Assembly (NCBI GenBank): GCA_903893925.1
Contig: CAITOC010000047.1
Coordinates: forward strand, 1 to 48,492
Source: Candidatus Moraniibacteriota bacterium
GTDB taxonomy: Bacteria > Patescibacteriota > Minisyncoccia > Moranbacterales > UBA1568
Direction: 5' to 3'
DNA: 48,492 bases
Part shown: piece after piece, positions 9,359 through 18,768 of the stretch
How positions within the stretch are numbered: position 1 is the stretch's first letter
Layout: every line of letters starts with the position of its first letter
Program-made: the position numbers and the translations under genes
The notes under the pieces: generated by a model
Databases searched by the model: none
Told to the model about the DNA's origin: nothing
The model's input: only the letters and a program-made list of their open reading frames with translations

Positions 9359-10582
9359 TCAGAAAAACAAGTCTAGCCGGAGGAGCATGAAGGTCAGTCC
9401 GAGTGACATCGCGAGCCAGTAGAGGACGAGAAACCGTTCCGCGCGATCGGAGCCCTCTTCTCGGAAGAGGAGGAGGAAAATCAACGGTACGATCGCATAG
9501 CGCTGTTCGATGAGAAGCGACGGAAGCAAACTCAAAATCGCGAACGGGACGATCAAGAGACGGTCACCTTTCAGTCGCATCGACCACAGTGTGACACCGC
9601 CGAGCGCAATCAGGAGGATATAGAGCCAGCCAAAATCGCCATACGCGACTCCAAGCGCGCGATTGCGGAGGAAATGCATATCCAAGTTGTAGACGTGCAG
9701 TGCCGGATGCAACAAGAAAAATGAAAGGCCGACCAGGAGGCTAATCGATAGTACGGACAGGAGAATCCGATTTTTTGTTACTGAAAGGATGTTCTTGAGA
9801 GTAGTTACGGTGACCGGCAGGAAGAGCAGTCCGGTCATGGCGAGGAAGAAATAGATATTTCCCGGATAGAGCCCGAAGACATGGTGTTCCTGATCGCCGA
9901 GTGCGATGCCACCGTTTTGCCAGACAAAGACGAGGAAGACTGTTGCGATCATCACATAGCCGAAAGTCTTTTTTAGGTGGGCCAAAACGGATGCGACGGA
10001 GAAGTCGGATCCGTATTCGGTGATGAACGTGTATAACCAGAGGAACGCAACCCAGACGATCGCATCTTGGCGGACGAGGATGGAAAGGAACGATACGAAG
10101 GCTGAAATCCGATATCGTTTGGACAGTGCGAACAAGAATGCCGTAAGAAGCAGGAGAAGCGAGAAGATATCGGTATAGACGAGCGGGAAATAGAGGAAGG
10201 TGATGGGAAAAACCGCGTACTGCAGGGTACGCCGGTACGGATCGCCAAGGTGCAGACGCGAAGAGATAAGGAAAAAGACTATAAGCGATAGTGACGCGAA
10301 TGCCAGACTGGTCAGGCGAACTTCTCGAAGAGAGGGCTGTTTTTCCCATGGGAAAGTGATTGAAGACACGAAGGCGACCGTTATGTGGTAACCGGGGATA
10401 TTGGTCAGATCGCCCAAGATGGCATAATTGTCCTTGGTATAGCGCTGCACCTGTCTCACATGAGTGCCTTCGTCGATGAAGGTCTTGTCACCGAGGGAAA
10501 TGATACTCATCCATATCGAAAACACTGCAATCAAAAGCGCTATGAAAACCGTTCGTTTGTGGTTTGTGATGAGGTCGTTCAT
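9359..10582 (-). CDS. GT-C membrane glycosyltransferase, possibly ALG10/DIE2-like
   Basis: Polytopic. DKTFIDEGTHVRQVQRYTKDNYAILGDLTNIPGYHI and LLPSLLIEQRYAIVPLIF resemble ALG10 motifs (DExFHxxQAQRY, TTPPGLY, EPRYxxxP). A TTG start at 10615 overlapping the upstream stop is also possible. Confidence 0.7.
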   Translation of the reverse strand: MNDLITNHKRTVFIALLIAVFSIWMSIISLGDKTFIDEGTHVRQVQRYTKDNYAILGDLTNIPGYHITVAFVSSITFPWEKQPSLREVRLTSLAFASLSLIVFFLISSRLHLGDPYRRTLQYAVFPITFLYFPLVYTDIFSLLLLLTAFLFALSKRYRISAFVSFLSILVRQDAIVWVAFLWLYTFITEYGSDFSVASVLAHLKKTFGYVMIATVFLVFVWQNGGIALGDQEHHVFGLYPGNIYFFLAMTGLLFLPVTVTTLKNILSVTKNRILLSVLSISLLVGLSFFLLHPALHVYNLDMHFLRNRALGVAYGDFGWLYILLIALGGVTLWSMRLKGDRLLIVPFAILSLLPSLLIEQRYAIVPLIFLLLFREEGSDRAERFLVLYWLAMSLGLTFMLLRLDLFF

Positions 10583-10611
10583 GGGGTTGTCGTATGTGGA
10601 TCGTTTACATT

Positions 10612-12228
10612 TCAATAAGATACCTGTTCGGTGGGTACGTCACTTCCTATCAGGACCCGGTTCTTGTTTAACGCGGTTCCTTGTGCTGGTATGAGAGAAA
10701 TATTGTGTGTCGTGCTACCGTCGATCGATGCACATACCTTGTTTGATGCGACACAACCGAGGTCGTTGATAGCGACGTTTTGGCCGTTCGTGATGCTGAA
10801 GAGCGGATCGTATTTTGATTGGACGGCGATCGATTGTAGCGTGATGCCGTCAACATTTTTCATGACGACGCCGGTGCCTGATCCGATGACCGTATGCTCC
10901 ATTGTTACGTTTTTGATCGGACTGCTTTCGATCGCGTCAAACTCGATCGCTCTGCGGGTGCGTGGGGACGATATGTCCGAAAAATGGATACCGTCGAAGG
11001 TCGGCACGCCGGTCGGTTCACCCTCTGCTTGATCAGAGCCATAGTGCATGGTCATCTGAACCGCATCGAAGAGCATCTTGTCCACTGCGATGTTTTGGAA
11101 CCAAAGATCGCTCGCCCATACCCGTTCGGTCTCGAGTGCCTTCAGTCGGATGCCATATTGCCCGCCATGCATTTTGAGACCGTATGCGAACACGTTTCGA
11201 ACACCGCCAGCGATCTCACTGCCGATGGCGATGCCGGCATGTCCGTTTTCGACGGTATTATTTCGTATGATGACATTCTCGGTGGGGATATTTTCGGTCA
11301 GACCGTCACGTGCCTTCCCGGATTTGAGAGCGATAGCGTCGTCATTGGTGTCGAAATATGAGTTCTCGACAAGCACATTTTGTGAAGAGTCGATGTCCAG
11401 TCCGTCGTTGTTCTGGCCATTCGTCCGTACGGAGACGTTTCTCACGATGATATCATGGCTATAGGTCGGGTGTAGGGTCCACATCGGACCGCTTTCGATC
11501 GAGAAGTCCTGCAAGAGAATGGCGTCACAATGGACGAATTCGACGAAGGCAGGCCGGAGCATTTTCTCTTGGGAACCGAAGACACGGTCCGGAATCGGGA
11601 CACCGCGATCTCCCATGGCGTAAAGCTCGTGGGTGACGGTGACATCGCCGAGGTCCAGCCATCGTTTGCCGTTGCCGATGAGGGTTCCGGTTCCGGTGAT
11701 TGCGATATTGTGCTTGCCGTAGGCGTAGATGAGAGGAGAATAATTGTAGACATCGGTACCTTCGTAGCGCGACAAGACGACGGGGAGATAGTCATTCGAA
11801 TCCGCGCTGAAGGAGAGGATGGCTCCCGGGTCCAAGTGAAGATCAATGGCGTTTTCAAGATGGATGGCTCCGGTGAGCCAGGAACCTTTCGGAACAATGA
11901 CGTGCCCACCGCCTTGTCGTGAACAGTCGGCAATAGCGTCGGCAATAGCCACCATATTATTATTGGTCGGTCCGGGTACCGCTCCATAGTCGGTGATGGC
12001 ACAGATGCGATCGGGGAAAATGGGCTGTGCGATTGCGGGCATCGGAAACGGAGGTGTCACGCCGTCGGCGTTTGCAAACGGATCGACGAGGGTTGTTTCA
12101 TAGACGGGCGATGGTGGATCGGAGAGCATCTTGATACCGAGTCCGAAGACGGCACAAAAGAAGAGACCTAGACAAAGGCTCTTGGTGAGGGCATGGAAAC
12201 CGATTGTTCGCGGGATCAGTGTGTGCAT
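10612..12228 (-). CDS. Glycoside hydrolase family 28 (polygalacturonase-like), membrane-anchored or secreted
   Basis: N-terminal hydrophobic segment, then ITDYGAVPG, NNDGLDIDSSQNVLVENSYFDTNDDAIALKSG, ENGHAGIAIGSE, GIRLKALE: GH28 catalytic motifs (NxD, DD, GH, RxK). Confidence 0.87.
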   Translation of the reverse strand: MHTLIPRTIGFHALTKSLCLGLFFCAVFGLGIKMLSDPPSPVYETTLVDPFANADGVTPPFPMPAIAQPIFPDRICAITDYGAVPGPTNNNMVAIADAIADCSRQGGGHVIVPKGSWLTGAIHLENAIDLHLDPGAILSFSADSNDYLPVVLSRYEGTDVYNYSPLIYAYGKHNIAITGTGTLIGNGKRWLDLGDVTVTHELYAMGDRGVPIPDRVFGSQEKMLRPAFVEFVHCDAILLQDFSIESGPMWTLHPTYSHDIIVRNVSVRTNGQNNDGLDIDSSQNVLVENSYFDTNDDAIALKSGKARDGLTENIPTENVIIRNNTVENGHAGIAIGSEIAGGVRNVFAYGLKMHGGQYGIRLKALETERVWASDLWFQNIAVDKMLFDAVQMTMHYGSDQAEGEPTGVPTFDGIHFSDISSPRTRRAIEFDAIESSPIKNVTMEHTVIGSGTGVVMKNVDGITLQSIAVQSKYDPLFSITNGQNVAINDLGCVASNKVCASIDGSTTHNISLIPAQGTALNKNRVLIGSDVPTEQVSY

Positions 12229-12238
12229 ACCACGGATA

Positions 12239-13975
12239 TCATCTGAACAATGAGCGCCAGGTGCGCAGTTTCGAGATGTCGGACATCACTACGGACCGCT
12301 TCTGGTCCGCATCGGACTGGCGTGTCCCGACGATCACTTTTTCGAGCGGTTTGAAAAAAGTCACGGTCAGTGCGCCGAAAGGTCTCTGTTCGAGAATCGT
12401 GAACTTCGAATCCGTGCCGAAGGAATCGTCGGCATAGCGGATATCGAAATAGTTTCCTTCGACGTAGAGCGACGAATCGCGTATCTCGTCGTGGTACCGG
12501 ATGCCACGGCGTTCCAGGAGAGCCCAGAATACGGGTTCGTATTCTGGCTTCGCGTTTATATAGACCGGATAGCCGTTCGCATCGTGTTTCGACGCGATGT
12601 AATCGACAATGAGTCGTTGCTCCCCAAACGTGATGCGGTTCGTGTTCGGGAAGATATCGCCCATCTCGATCTCGCCACGCGTCGTCGGGGCGGTGTCGTC
12701 TTGGAGTCGGGAAAACACTGGGAAAATGGCCTGCATATTAAGACCGACCAGAGTCAGTATGACGATACTGAACGCTACGAGGCGTACGCGACTCTTTTCG
12801 GGACCGACAAGCGTCAGGACAAATCCGTACAGCAGGATCGAAAGCGGGGCGATCAGGAGGAAGAATCTCGGATACATCCGGTAGCCGTCCGCGATGGTGT
12901 AGATGAGATAAAAGGAAACCGCAAGCCACAACAGAATTAAAATGAGAAAATTCTTTCGGTCGGCATCATGCTCTCTGAAAATCCGTACGATCAAGATAAC
13001 TGATCCGGAAAGAACCAGCGCGAGTGCGAGGATTTTCAGACCGAAGCTGTCGCCGTACGCTCCGGGTTCGAACCCATAATCTTTCAGTTTTATCCCGTTG
13101 ATGAGGTCTCTTCCGGTATTGATGAAAAAGGATTCGTAAGCGCCGTACTCGACGGTCTGGACCAGGGTGTCCGGCATGATGAAACTTCCCGGACTCGTCT
13201 TGGCGAACTTCTCTTTCAGGTAGTGGAGATTCTCGCGGTTCGTAACGATATCGTTCGCGATGACGGGGGAATAGATGATGAGGACGATTGCCAGGGCTGC
13301 GACCCAGACCTTCCAATGGAATCGTGGCCGACTGATTGCCGTGAATATGACCGCGACGAGTGGCACCACGAGAAACGAATTGAAATGAATCTGTGACGTG
13401 AGAGTGACTGCACCGACGGAAAAGAGAAACCATCTTGCGGAATATCGCTCTTTTCGGGAAACGCCCCGGAGGAGTGTATAGAAGGAGAGGAGGATCAAAA
13501 ACGGGAGTACGTTCGGACTCCAAGAGAACCGTGAGTACATGACGAGGTAGAGCGAGGAGGAGAAGACAGCCAGAAGGCCGACTGATTCGGTCCGGGAGAA
13601 ATACCGTCTGCAAAAAAGATAGAAGAGTGGCATCGACAGGATCGACAGGATAAGGACATTCATCGCATGTCCGGTCGGCGTATTGCCGAAGACGGTTGCG
13701 GCGACATACTCCATATAATAGAACGCCGGACCAAGCCGCAGGAGGCCACCACCGACATTCGGGCCGAGAAGCGGTAGATCGAGTGGGGAATGGCCGACCG
13801 CGGGAGAGACGAGATCGTAGTCAAATGCCTGGTCCAGTTCGAAATGGAGCCAGTCGGAAAAGTGATAGGTACGTAAAAACACTCCCGCACACACGACGAG
13901 TGAGATGACGAGTACATCTCGCCAGTTTGCGTTTATGTTTCGGAACAGTCTTTCTCGGACCGATGAGAGAGGCAT
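12239..13975 (-). CDS. GT-C (GT39/PMT_2-like) membrane glycosyltransferase, array paralog
   Basis: FLRTYHFSDWLHFELDQAFDYDLV...GLLRLGPAFYYMEYVAATVFG matches the DWLxFxxDQ paralog family; multiple TM helices; no paired Cys. Confidence 0.82.
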   Translation of the reverse strand: MPLSSVRERLFRNINANWRDVLVISLVVCAGVFLRTYHFSDWLHFELDQAFDYDLVSPAVGHSPLDLPLLGPNVGGGLLRLGPAFYYMEYVAATVFGNTPTGHAMNVLILSILSMPLFYLFCRRYFSRTESVGLLAVFSSSLYLVMYSRFSWSPNVLPFLILLSFYTLLRGVSRKERYSARWFLFSVGAVTLTSQIHFNSFLVVPLVAVIFTAISRPRFHWKVWVAALAIVLIIYSPVIANDIVTNRENLHYLKEKFAKTSPGSFIMPDTLVQTVEYGAYESFFINTGRDLINGIKLKDYGFEPGAYGDSFGLKILALALVLSGSVILIVRIFREHDADRKNFLILILLWLAVSFYLIYTIADGYRMYPRFFLLIAPLSILLYGFVLTLVGPEKSRVRLVAFSIVILTLVGLNMQAIFPVFSRLQDDTAPTTRGEIEMGDIFPNTNRITFGEQRLIVDYIASKHDANGYPVYINAKPEYEPVFWALLERRGIRYHDEIRDSSLYVEGNYFDIRYADDSFGTDSKFTILEQRPFGALTVTFFKPLEKVIVGTRQSDADQKRSVVMSDISKLRTWRSLFR

Positions 13976-13979
13976 ACGT

Positions 13980-15824
13980 TTACTCGTTGGCGATGGCGGA
14001 TGCCCGGATGATCTTCACGAAATTATTCGGTCGCCCACCAATGACGACCTCATGTTCGTAAGCAATCGTGTCACTGTACACTTTCTTGAAGTTGATGATA
14101 CTGCTTACCGAGCCGGAGAGTTTCAGCGAGCGACCTTGTCGGCCGATCGAGACGACGAAATAATCGTACGTTTTTCCTTCGAGGTCCTTTTTGCTGAATC
14201 CGATATTACAGGTCCCGACGAATTCGGTGCAGACCGCTCCCTTGTCCGACCAGACGACCAGATTACGGGCATTCGGAAGCGAATTGAGATACGCTGCGGC
14301 CTCGAAGCTCCCGTCGCCCATATCCTTGGTATTGAGGAGGTATTGTGTGGGAAGGAATGCCGAGGCGTATGCGAAATAGAACGGTCGGAGGTAGAGCAGT
14401 GATGCAGCGAGGATAATGATACACGCGAGTGTCGCCGGCAGAGGCTTGACGAAGCGCTTGACCCGATCAATGGACAATACCTCGGCGGCTCCTATCGCTG
14501 CGATGATGAACGCCAGCGGATAGAGGATAATTTGGTAGCGGACGGTCGCGACCACGTCGTTGACGGTAGACGCCAGGTAGTAGAGGAGTATGAAGAGTGA
14601 GAAGGAGATGACCGTTCTCGTTTTCAATGTCATGGGGGTACCGCGGCGGACAGCGGTGAGGAGTCCGACGATGAAGAGAATGAGGAGTATCGGGTGTAGG
14701 CCGAATATCAGGCTGTATGCATTCGCTGTCAGCGCACCGAGAAAGGCAAGCAGGACACCGTGATCATTTATGCCGATGCCTTTCGGGGACGAGAGGATGC
14801 CTTCGAGGTCGAACGGCTTCATACCGAGATAGGTGTCGGCCATGGCAAATAAGATGAGCCCGATAAGGACGGATATCAGTGTTGTTGCCAGCACCCGTTT
14901 GTACTTCGAGAAGAACCGGAGTATCGGACCGATGATTTGGGCGCCGAGGGCGGTGACATCGAGGGCGATGAAGGCGACTAAGCCGGCAAAAATCGGCCAC
15001 GTCTTTTGGAAGGCCTTGCTTCCGAAGGTACCGTCGAGCAAAACATTTGGGTGCGCCCAGGTGGCCGGATAGAGCGCATAGAAGGTCACCATGGAAATCG
15101 CGATGATGGCGAGGTAATTCACGAATGATTTTTTCAGGTACGCTTTCAATTCCGGTTTTTCATCAGCGAGGATATAGTCGAGGAACGGAAGGATGAGGAA
15201 GAAGACATAGAGGATGTTTGCGACATACTTCGTCAGAAGCGAGAGACCGAGGAATACGCCGGTCGTGACGAGAAAAATATTTTCACCCTTCTTCTGGAAG
15301 GTGAGATAACTGAGGAGGGACAAGGGGAGAAATATCCAGAGGAGTGAATCGGGATTGATAATGAGCGAGATTCCGAGCAGGATCGGCGACAGGCCGATGA
15401 ACACGAACCCGAGGAGTGCCGTCTTTTTTCCGAAGAGTTTGTTGAGGAAAAAGGAGAAGGCGGGGAGCATGAACGTGCAGAAGAGGAAAATCGGGAGACG
15501 GAAAGAATAATTGATTCCGTCGATATCGGCGAGTTGGGCGTCCGTCTTGATGCCACCGCGTATATCCTTGGAAAGCATCGGATCGTACTTCAGCAGGCCG
15601 AACCCGGACAAGAGCGCGACGGTGATACCAGGCTTGTCATTGATATTGGTCGATCGCCATTTCTGTTCGGCGACGGCGGTCCAGAATTTCGAGGTCCGCC
15701 CGTAGGTCCAATAGGGCTCGTCGACCGCCGAATAGGTGCTGAGTCGGGGAATGCCGAGGAACAGGTTCAATCCGATGACGAAGAAAATGACGGTTGGTGC
15801 GAAATACTTTCTGAACGTTTTCAT
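13980..15824 (-). CDS. GT39/PMT_2-like membrane glycosyltransferase
   Basis: Polytopic; YSAVDEPYWTYGRTSKFW...NINDKPGITVALLSG, typical PMT_2 first-loop acidic motif. Confidence 0.78.
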   Translation of the reverse strand: MKTFRKYFAPTVIFFVIGLNLFLGIPRLSTYSAVDEPYWTYGRTSKFWTAVAEQKWRSTNINDKPGITVALLSGFGLLKYDPMLSKDIRGGIKTDAQLADIDGINYSFRLPIFLFCTFMLPAFSFFLNKLFGKKTALLGFVFIGLSPILLGISLIINPDSLLWIFLPLSLLSYLTFQKKGENIFLVTTGVFLGLSLLTKYVANILYVFFLILPFLDYILADEKPELKAYLKKSFVNYLAIIAISMVTFYALYPATWAHPNVLLDGTFGSKAFQKTWPIFAGLVAFIALDVTALGAQIIGPILRFFSKYKRVLATTLISVLIGLILFAMADTYLGMKPFDLEGILSSPKGIGINDHGVLLAFLGALTANAYSLIFGLHPILLILFIVGLLTAVRRGTPMTLKTRTVISFSLFILLYYLASTVNDVVATVRYQIILYPLAFIIAAIGAAEVLSIDRVKRFVKPLPATLACIIILAASLLYLRPFYFAYASAFLPTQYLLNTKDMGDGSFEAAAYLNSLPNARNLVVWSDKGAVCTEFVGTCNIGFSKKDLEGKTYDYFVVSIGRQGRSLKLSGSVSSIINFKKVYSDTIAYEHEVVIGGRPNNFVKIIRASAIANE

Positions 15825-15869
15825 GATGAAGCGTTAAGGATAAATTCACATGAGACCGATATCATATAT

Positions 15870-15897
15870 AATATACCGAAATTGGACCCTATTGCAA
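15870..15897 (-). promoter_or_regulatory. Candidate promoter for 13980..15824 and downstream minus-strand genes
   Basis: Minus strand TTGCAA-N16-TATATT. Confidence 0.45.
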
Positions 15898-15929
15898 ACA
15901 AAATATCTGTAAAGAAGCCAAAAAATGAC

Positions 15930-15958
15930 TTTACGGTACGATAATAATAAGGTACTAT
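15930..15958 (+). promoter_or_regulatory. Candidate promoter for the metallophosphoesterase gene
   Basis: TTTACG-N17-TACTAT, 28 nt upstream of the ATG at 15986. Confidence 0.45.
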
Positions 15959-15985
15959 TCCAGTGTGGAAAAGAATACCCTAAAA

Positions 15986-16918
15986 ATGTGGGAAACGGTC
16001 AAACGATCGTGTATCGTTGGCTTTCAAAAATATCGGGCCACACTCTTCGTCGTGGTGTTTTTGTTTTGCACATTCTTCGTTCGGATATATCACATTGCCG
16101 GTCAGTGGTCTGTTGAGATGGGCAACCCGAAGGATTCTTTGGTCGTTCTTGATTCGACAGATTTCCTGAAACGGTATGTCCCCGGTTTCAGGGTCGAAGG
16201 ATATGCGCGGGAGGGAGAGAAAATCGGTTGGATCACGGATATCCATGCGGATCGATTCAAACGACGGACCGTCGAAAGCGGAACGATATATCCCAGGCAG
16301 TATGAAGAGTATGTGCCGAAGGTTTTTGATGCCCTGCGTTCGCAGGGGATAGATACGGTTGTCACGACGGGTGACAATGTCAATTCCGGCGATTCCAATT
16401 ACAGCCGTGCCTTGGAGAAGATTGCTGAGGAAAAACACATGCGGGTGATCTGGACGATCGGAAACCATGACCGCGAGTCGACGATGGCTGATTTTGGCGT
16501 AACCGGGAAGATGTATTATTATACCGACTATGGGAACACGAGGATTATTTCGATTGATGACGTTGACTTTAATAGGGAATCATGGGATTACGTGGGCGGG
16601 ATAGACAGTGAACAGTTGTCGTGGCTTCAGGAGGCGCTTCAGACTGACAAGCGCGTCATTATCGCCATGCATATCCCGATATTTCCGTCATCGCTCGAAT
16701 CTGTGGTGGTAGATCGCTATGCCGCATTCGAGAATCTTGTCCGTGAAAGCGGTGCCGTGAAATTGGTGCTCTCCGGACATTTCCATATTCCATGGCAGAA
16801 GGAGTTTGACGGGATTCCGTATTATGGTGAGGCAGCGCTGTCACGTGACGAGTATAAGGGAGCATACGGAGTGATCGATCTTGGAAAGGATACGGTTCAG
16901 TACCTTTTTGCGAAATAG
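15986..16918 (+). CDS. Calcineurin-like metallophosphoesterase with N-terminal TM anchor
   Basis: GWITDIHADRF, VVTTGDNVNSG, WTIGNHDRES, IIAMHIPIF, LVLSGHFHIPW: metallophosphoesterase motifs. GTG at 15965 is an alternative start. Confidence 0.9.
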   Translation: MWETVKRSCIVGFQKYRATLFVVVFLFCTFFVRIYHIAGQWSVEMGNPKDSLVVLDSTDFLKRYVPGFRVEGYAREGEKIGWITDIHADRFKRRTVESGTIYPRQYEEYVPKVFDALRSQGIDTVVTTGDNVNSGDSNYSRALEKIAEEKHMRVIWTIGNHDRESTMADFGVTGKMYYYTDYGNTRIISIDDVDFNRESWDYVGGIDSEQLSWLQEALQTDKRVIIAMHIPIFPSSLESVVVDRYAAFENLVRESGAVKLVLSGHFHIPWQKEFDGIPYYGEAALSRDEYKGAYGVIDLGKDTVQYLFAK

Positions 16919-17016
16919 AACGAGCACTTGGGGAACATCACTTCGATTTTTTGTTTGCGATCTGGAAAAATGGTTCAGGGCGTTTATCGTATAAAGAAGA
17001 TGTAAAGCCGACTGCT

Positions 17017-18768
17017 ATGCGAAAAGTACTCAAATGGTTTGCTAACAACTACGCATTGCTCGTACTCACCGTCATTGTCGGCGTTTCGATATTCGTGCGC
17101 ACGTATCATTTCGACGACTGGCTGTATTTCAAGATGGATCAGTCTCGCGATGCGATTCTGATGAGCAATGCGGTGGAAAACGGTCCGCAGTACCTCCCAC
17201 TTCTCGGTGCACGCGCCGGTGCGGTCAAGCTCAAACACGGATTTCTCCGCCTCGGCCCGATTTTTTATTATTTCCAGTATCTGTCCGGCGTCATCTTCCA
17301 TTCGACACAGCCGTACGTGTACGCATATCCGGATCTACTGTTCTCCATCCTCGCGATACCGCTCCTCTATCTTCTCGTGCGGTTGTATTTCAGTAAGAGA
17401 AACGCTCTTTTGGTGACGGCGATGTATGCGTTCTCGTTCATCATCATCCAGTATTCGCGGTTCGCGTGGAATCCGAACTCGTTGCAATTTTTCCAGTTGG
17501 TGAGTTTCTATGGGCTACTCCGATTTCTGAACGAACCAATCGAGAAACGGAAAAAATGGTGGATGGCGATGTGGGCGACCGGCATGACGATCGGTTCGCA
17601 GCTACACTTCTTTGGCTTCTTCAGTCTCGTCGGGATTTCGGGGCTTCTCTTTATCTTTCATTTCGAGTTGTGGAAGAAGGAGCATATTCAGGCCTGTTTG
17701 CATAAGGACGCACTGAAAAAGATTGCGATCTATGCCGGCATCGCCGTATTGGTCTTCTCATTCTTCTATGCCCCTGTTTTCATCAGTGAGTCCATGCGCG
17801 GTGGGCAAAACTCAAAAAATTTTATTGAGGCACTCGGTTCGAAGCCTGCAGCCAAACCGCTTTCCGACAAGCTCGTGAAGACGGTGACGGAAAACATCAA
17901 ATACTACTGCCTGGTTACGACCTCACAGTGCTATGGGAGTAGCATGAAAAACGAGCTTCCCGCCCTGTCCGTGACGGCGCTCATACTCCTTGCCGGCGCG
18001 TTCCTGGCCATCCGGTCGCTCCGTGACAAGACGAGGTCCGTCGTCGCGCGGGACTTCCTTTTTCTACTCATTGCCTGGGTGGCGGTGTTCACCATATTGA
18101 CCGTGCCGGTCTCTTTTCAACTCCGTCCACGGTTTTTTATCGTCGTGTTTGCGATTCCATTCATTTTCGTCGGCCTGATAGCGGAGTATCTCGATTCTCG
18201 ACTCAAGCGTGGTTCGGCACTCGCGATCGCCTTGTTGCTCGCCGGTGGCATCGTCGGGTGGAATACGCACGGGACCTCCGCGTGGTTCAAGGAGCAGGAA
18301 AAATCGCAGAAGAGCGCGTTAATCGTGAAGCGGACGCTCATCCTCAAGGCCAAGGACGGGGTGACTTTGGGGGAACTGCAGGGCGTGACCGATTGGATGT
18401 ATGCGAGGCATGAATCAGGGAAGACACTTTACTACTATGTGAAGCCGGAACACGTGCGACCGATCGACTATCTGCTTTCTTCCAAACATGATGCCGGACT
18501 CTCTTTCGCTACCATGACGAACAAGACCGACTCGGAGGCTCAGTTTTTCGCGGTGACGCCGACCAAAAGCGGACTCGCTCCCGTGACGAAGAAATTTGGT
18601 GTCAACATAACCGCTCTCAGCTCGCAGCAGTTCGGTCAATTGACAGTATATGAGCTCAGTTTTCCGGATCGTATCATCGAATCGAGTTCTAAGGTCAAAA
18701 AGACGAATGCAGAGCCGGACAGGGTTTTTTGGAAGGATGTGTTCACTTTCAAATCTGCCAAGAAATGA
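17017..18768 (+). CDS. GT-C (GT39/PMT_2-like) membrane glycosyltransferase, array paralog
   Basis: IFVRTYHFDDWLYFKMDQSRDAILM...RLGPIFYYFQYLSGVIF, multiple TM helices. Confidence 0.83.
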   Translation: MRKVLKWFANNYALLVLTVIVGVSIFVRTYHFDDWLYFKMDQSRDAILMSNAVENGPQYLPLLGARAGAVKLKHGFLRLGPIFYYFQYLSGVIFHSTQPYVYAYPDLLFSILAIPLLYLLVRLYFSKRNALLVTAMYAFSFIIIQYSRFAWNPNSLQFFQLVSFYGLLRFLNEPIEKRKKWWMAMWATGMTIGSQLHFFGFFSLVGISGLLFIFHFELWKKEHIQACLHKDALKKIAIYAGIAVLVFSFFYAPVFISESMRGGQNSKNFIEALGSKPAAKPLSDKLVKTVTENIKYYCLVTTSQCYGSSMKNELPALSVTALILLAGAFLAIRSLRDKTRSVVARDFLFLLIAWVAVFTILTVPVSFQLRPRFFIVVFAIPFIFVGLIAEYLDSRLKRGSALAIALLLAGGIVGWNTHGTSAWFKEQEKSQKSALIVKRTLILKAKDGVTLGELQGVTDWMYARHESGKTLYYYVKPEHVRPIDYLLSSKHDAGLSFATMTNKTDSEAQFFAVTPTKSGLAPVTKKFGVNITALSSQQFGQLTVYELSFPDRIIESSSKVKKTNAEPDRVFWKDVFTFKSAKK

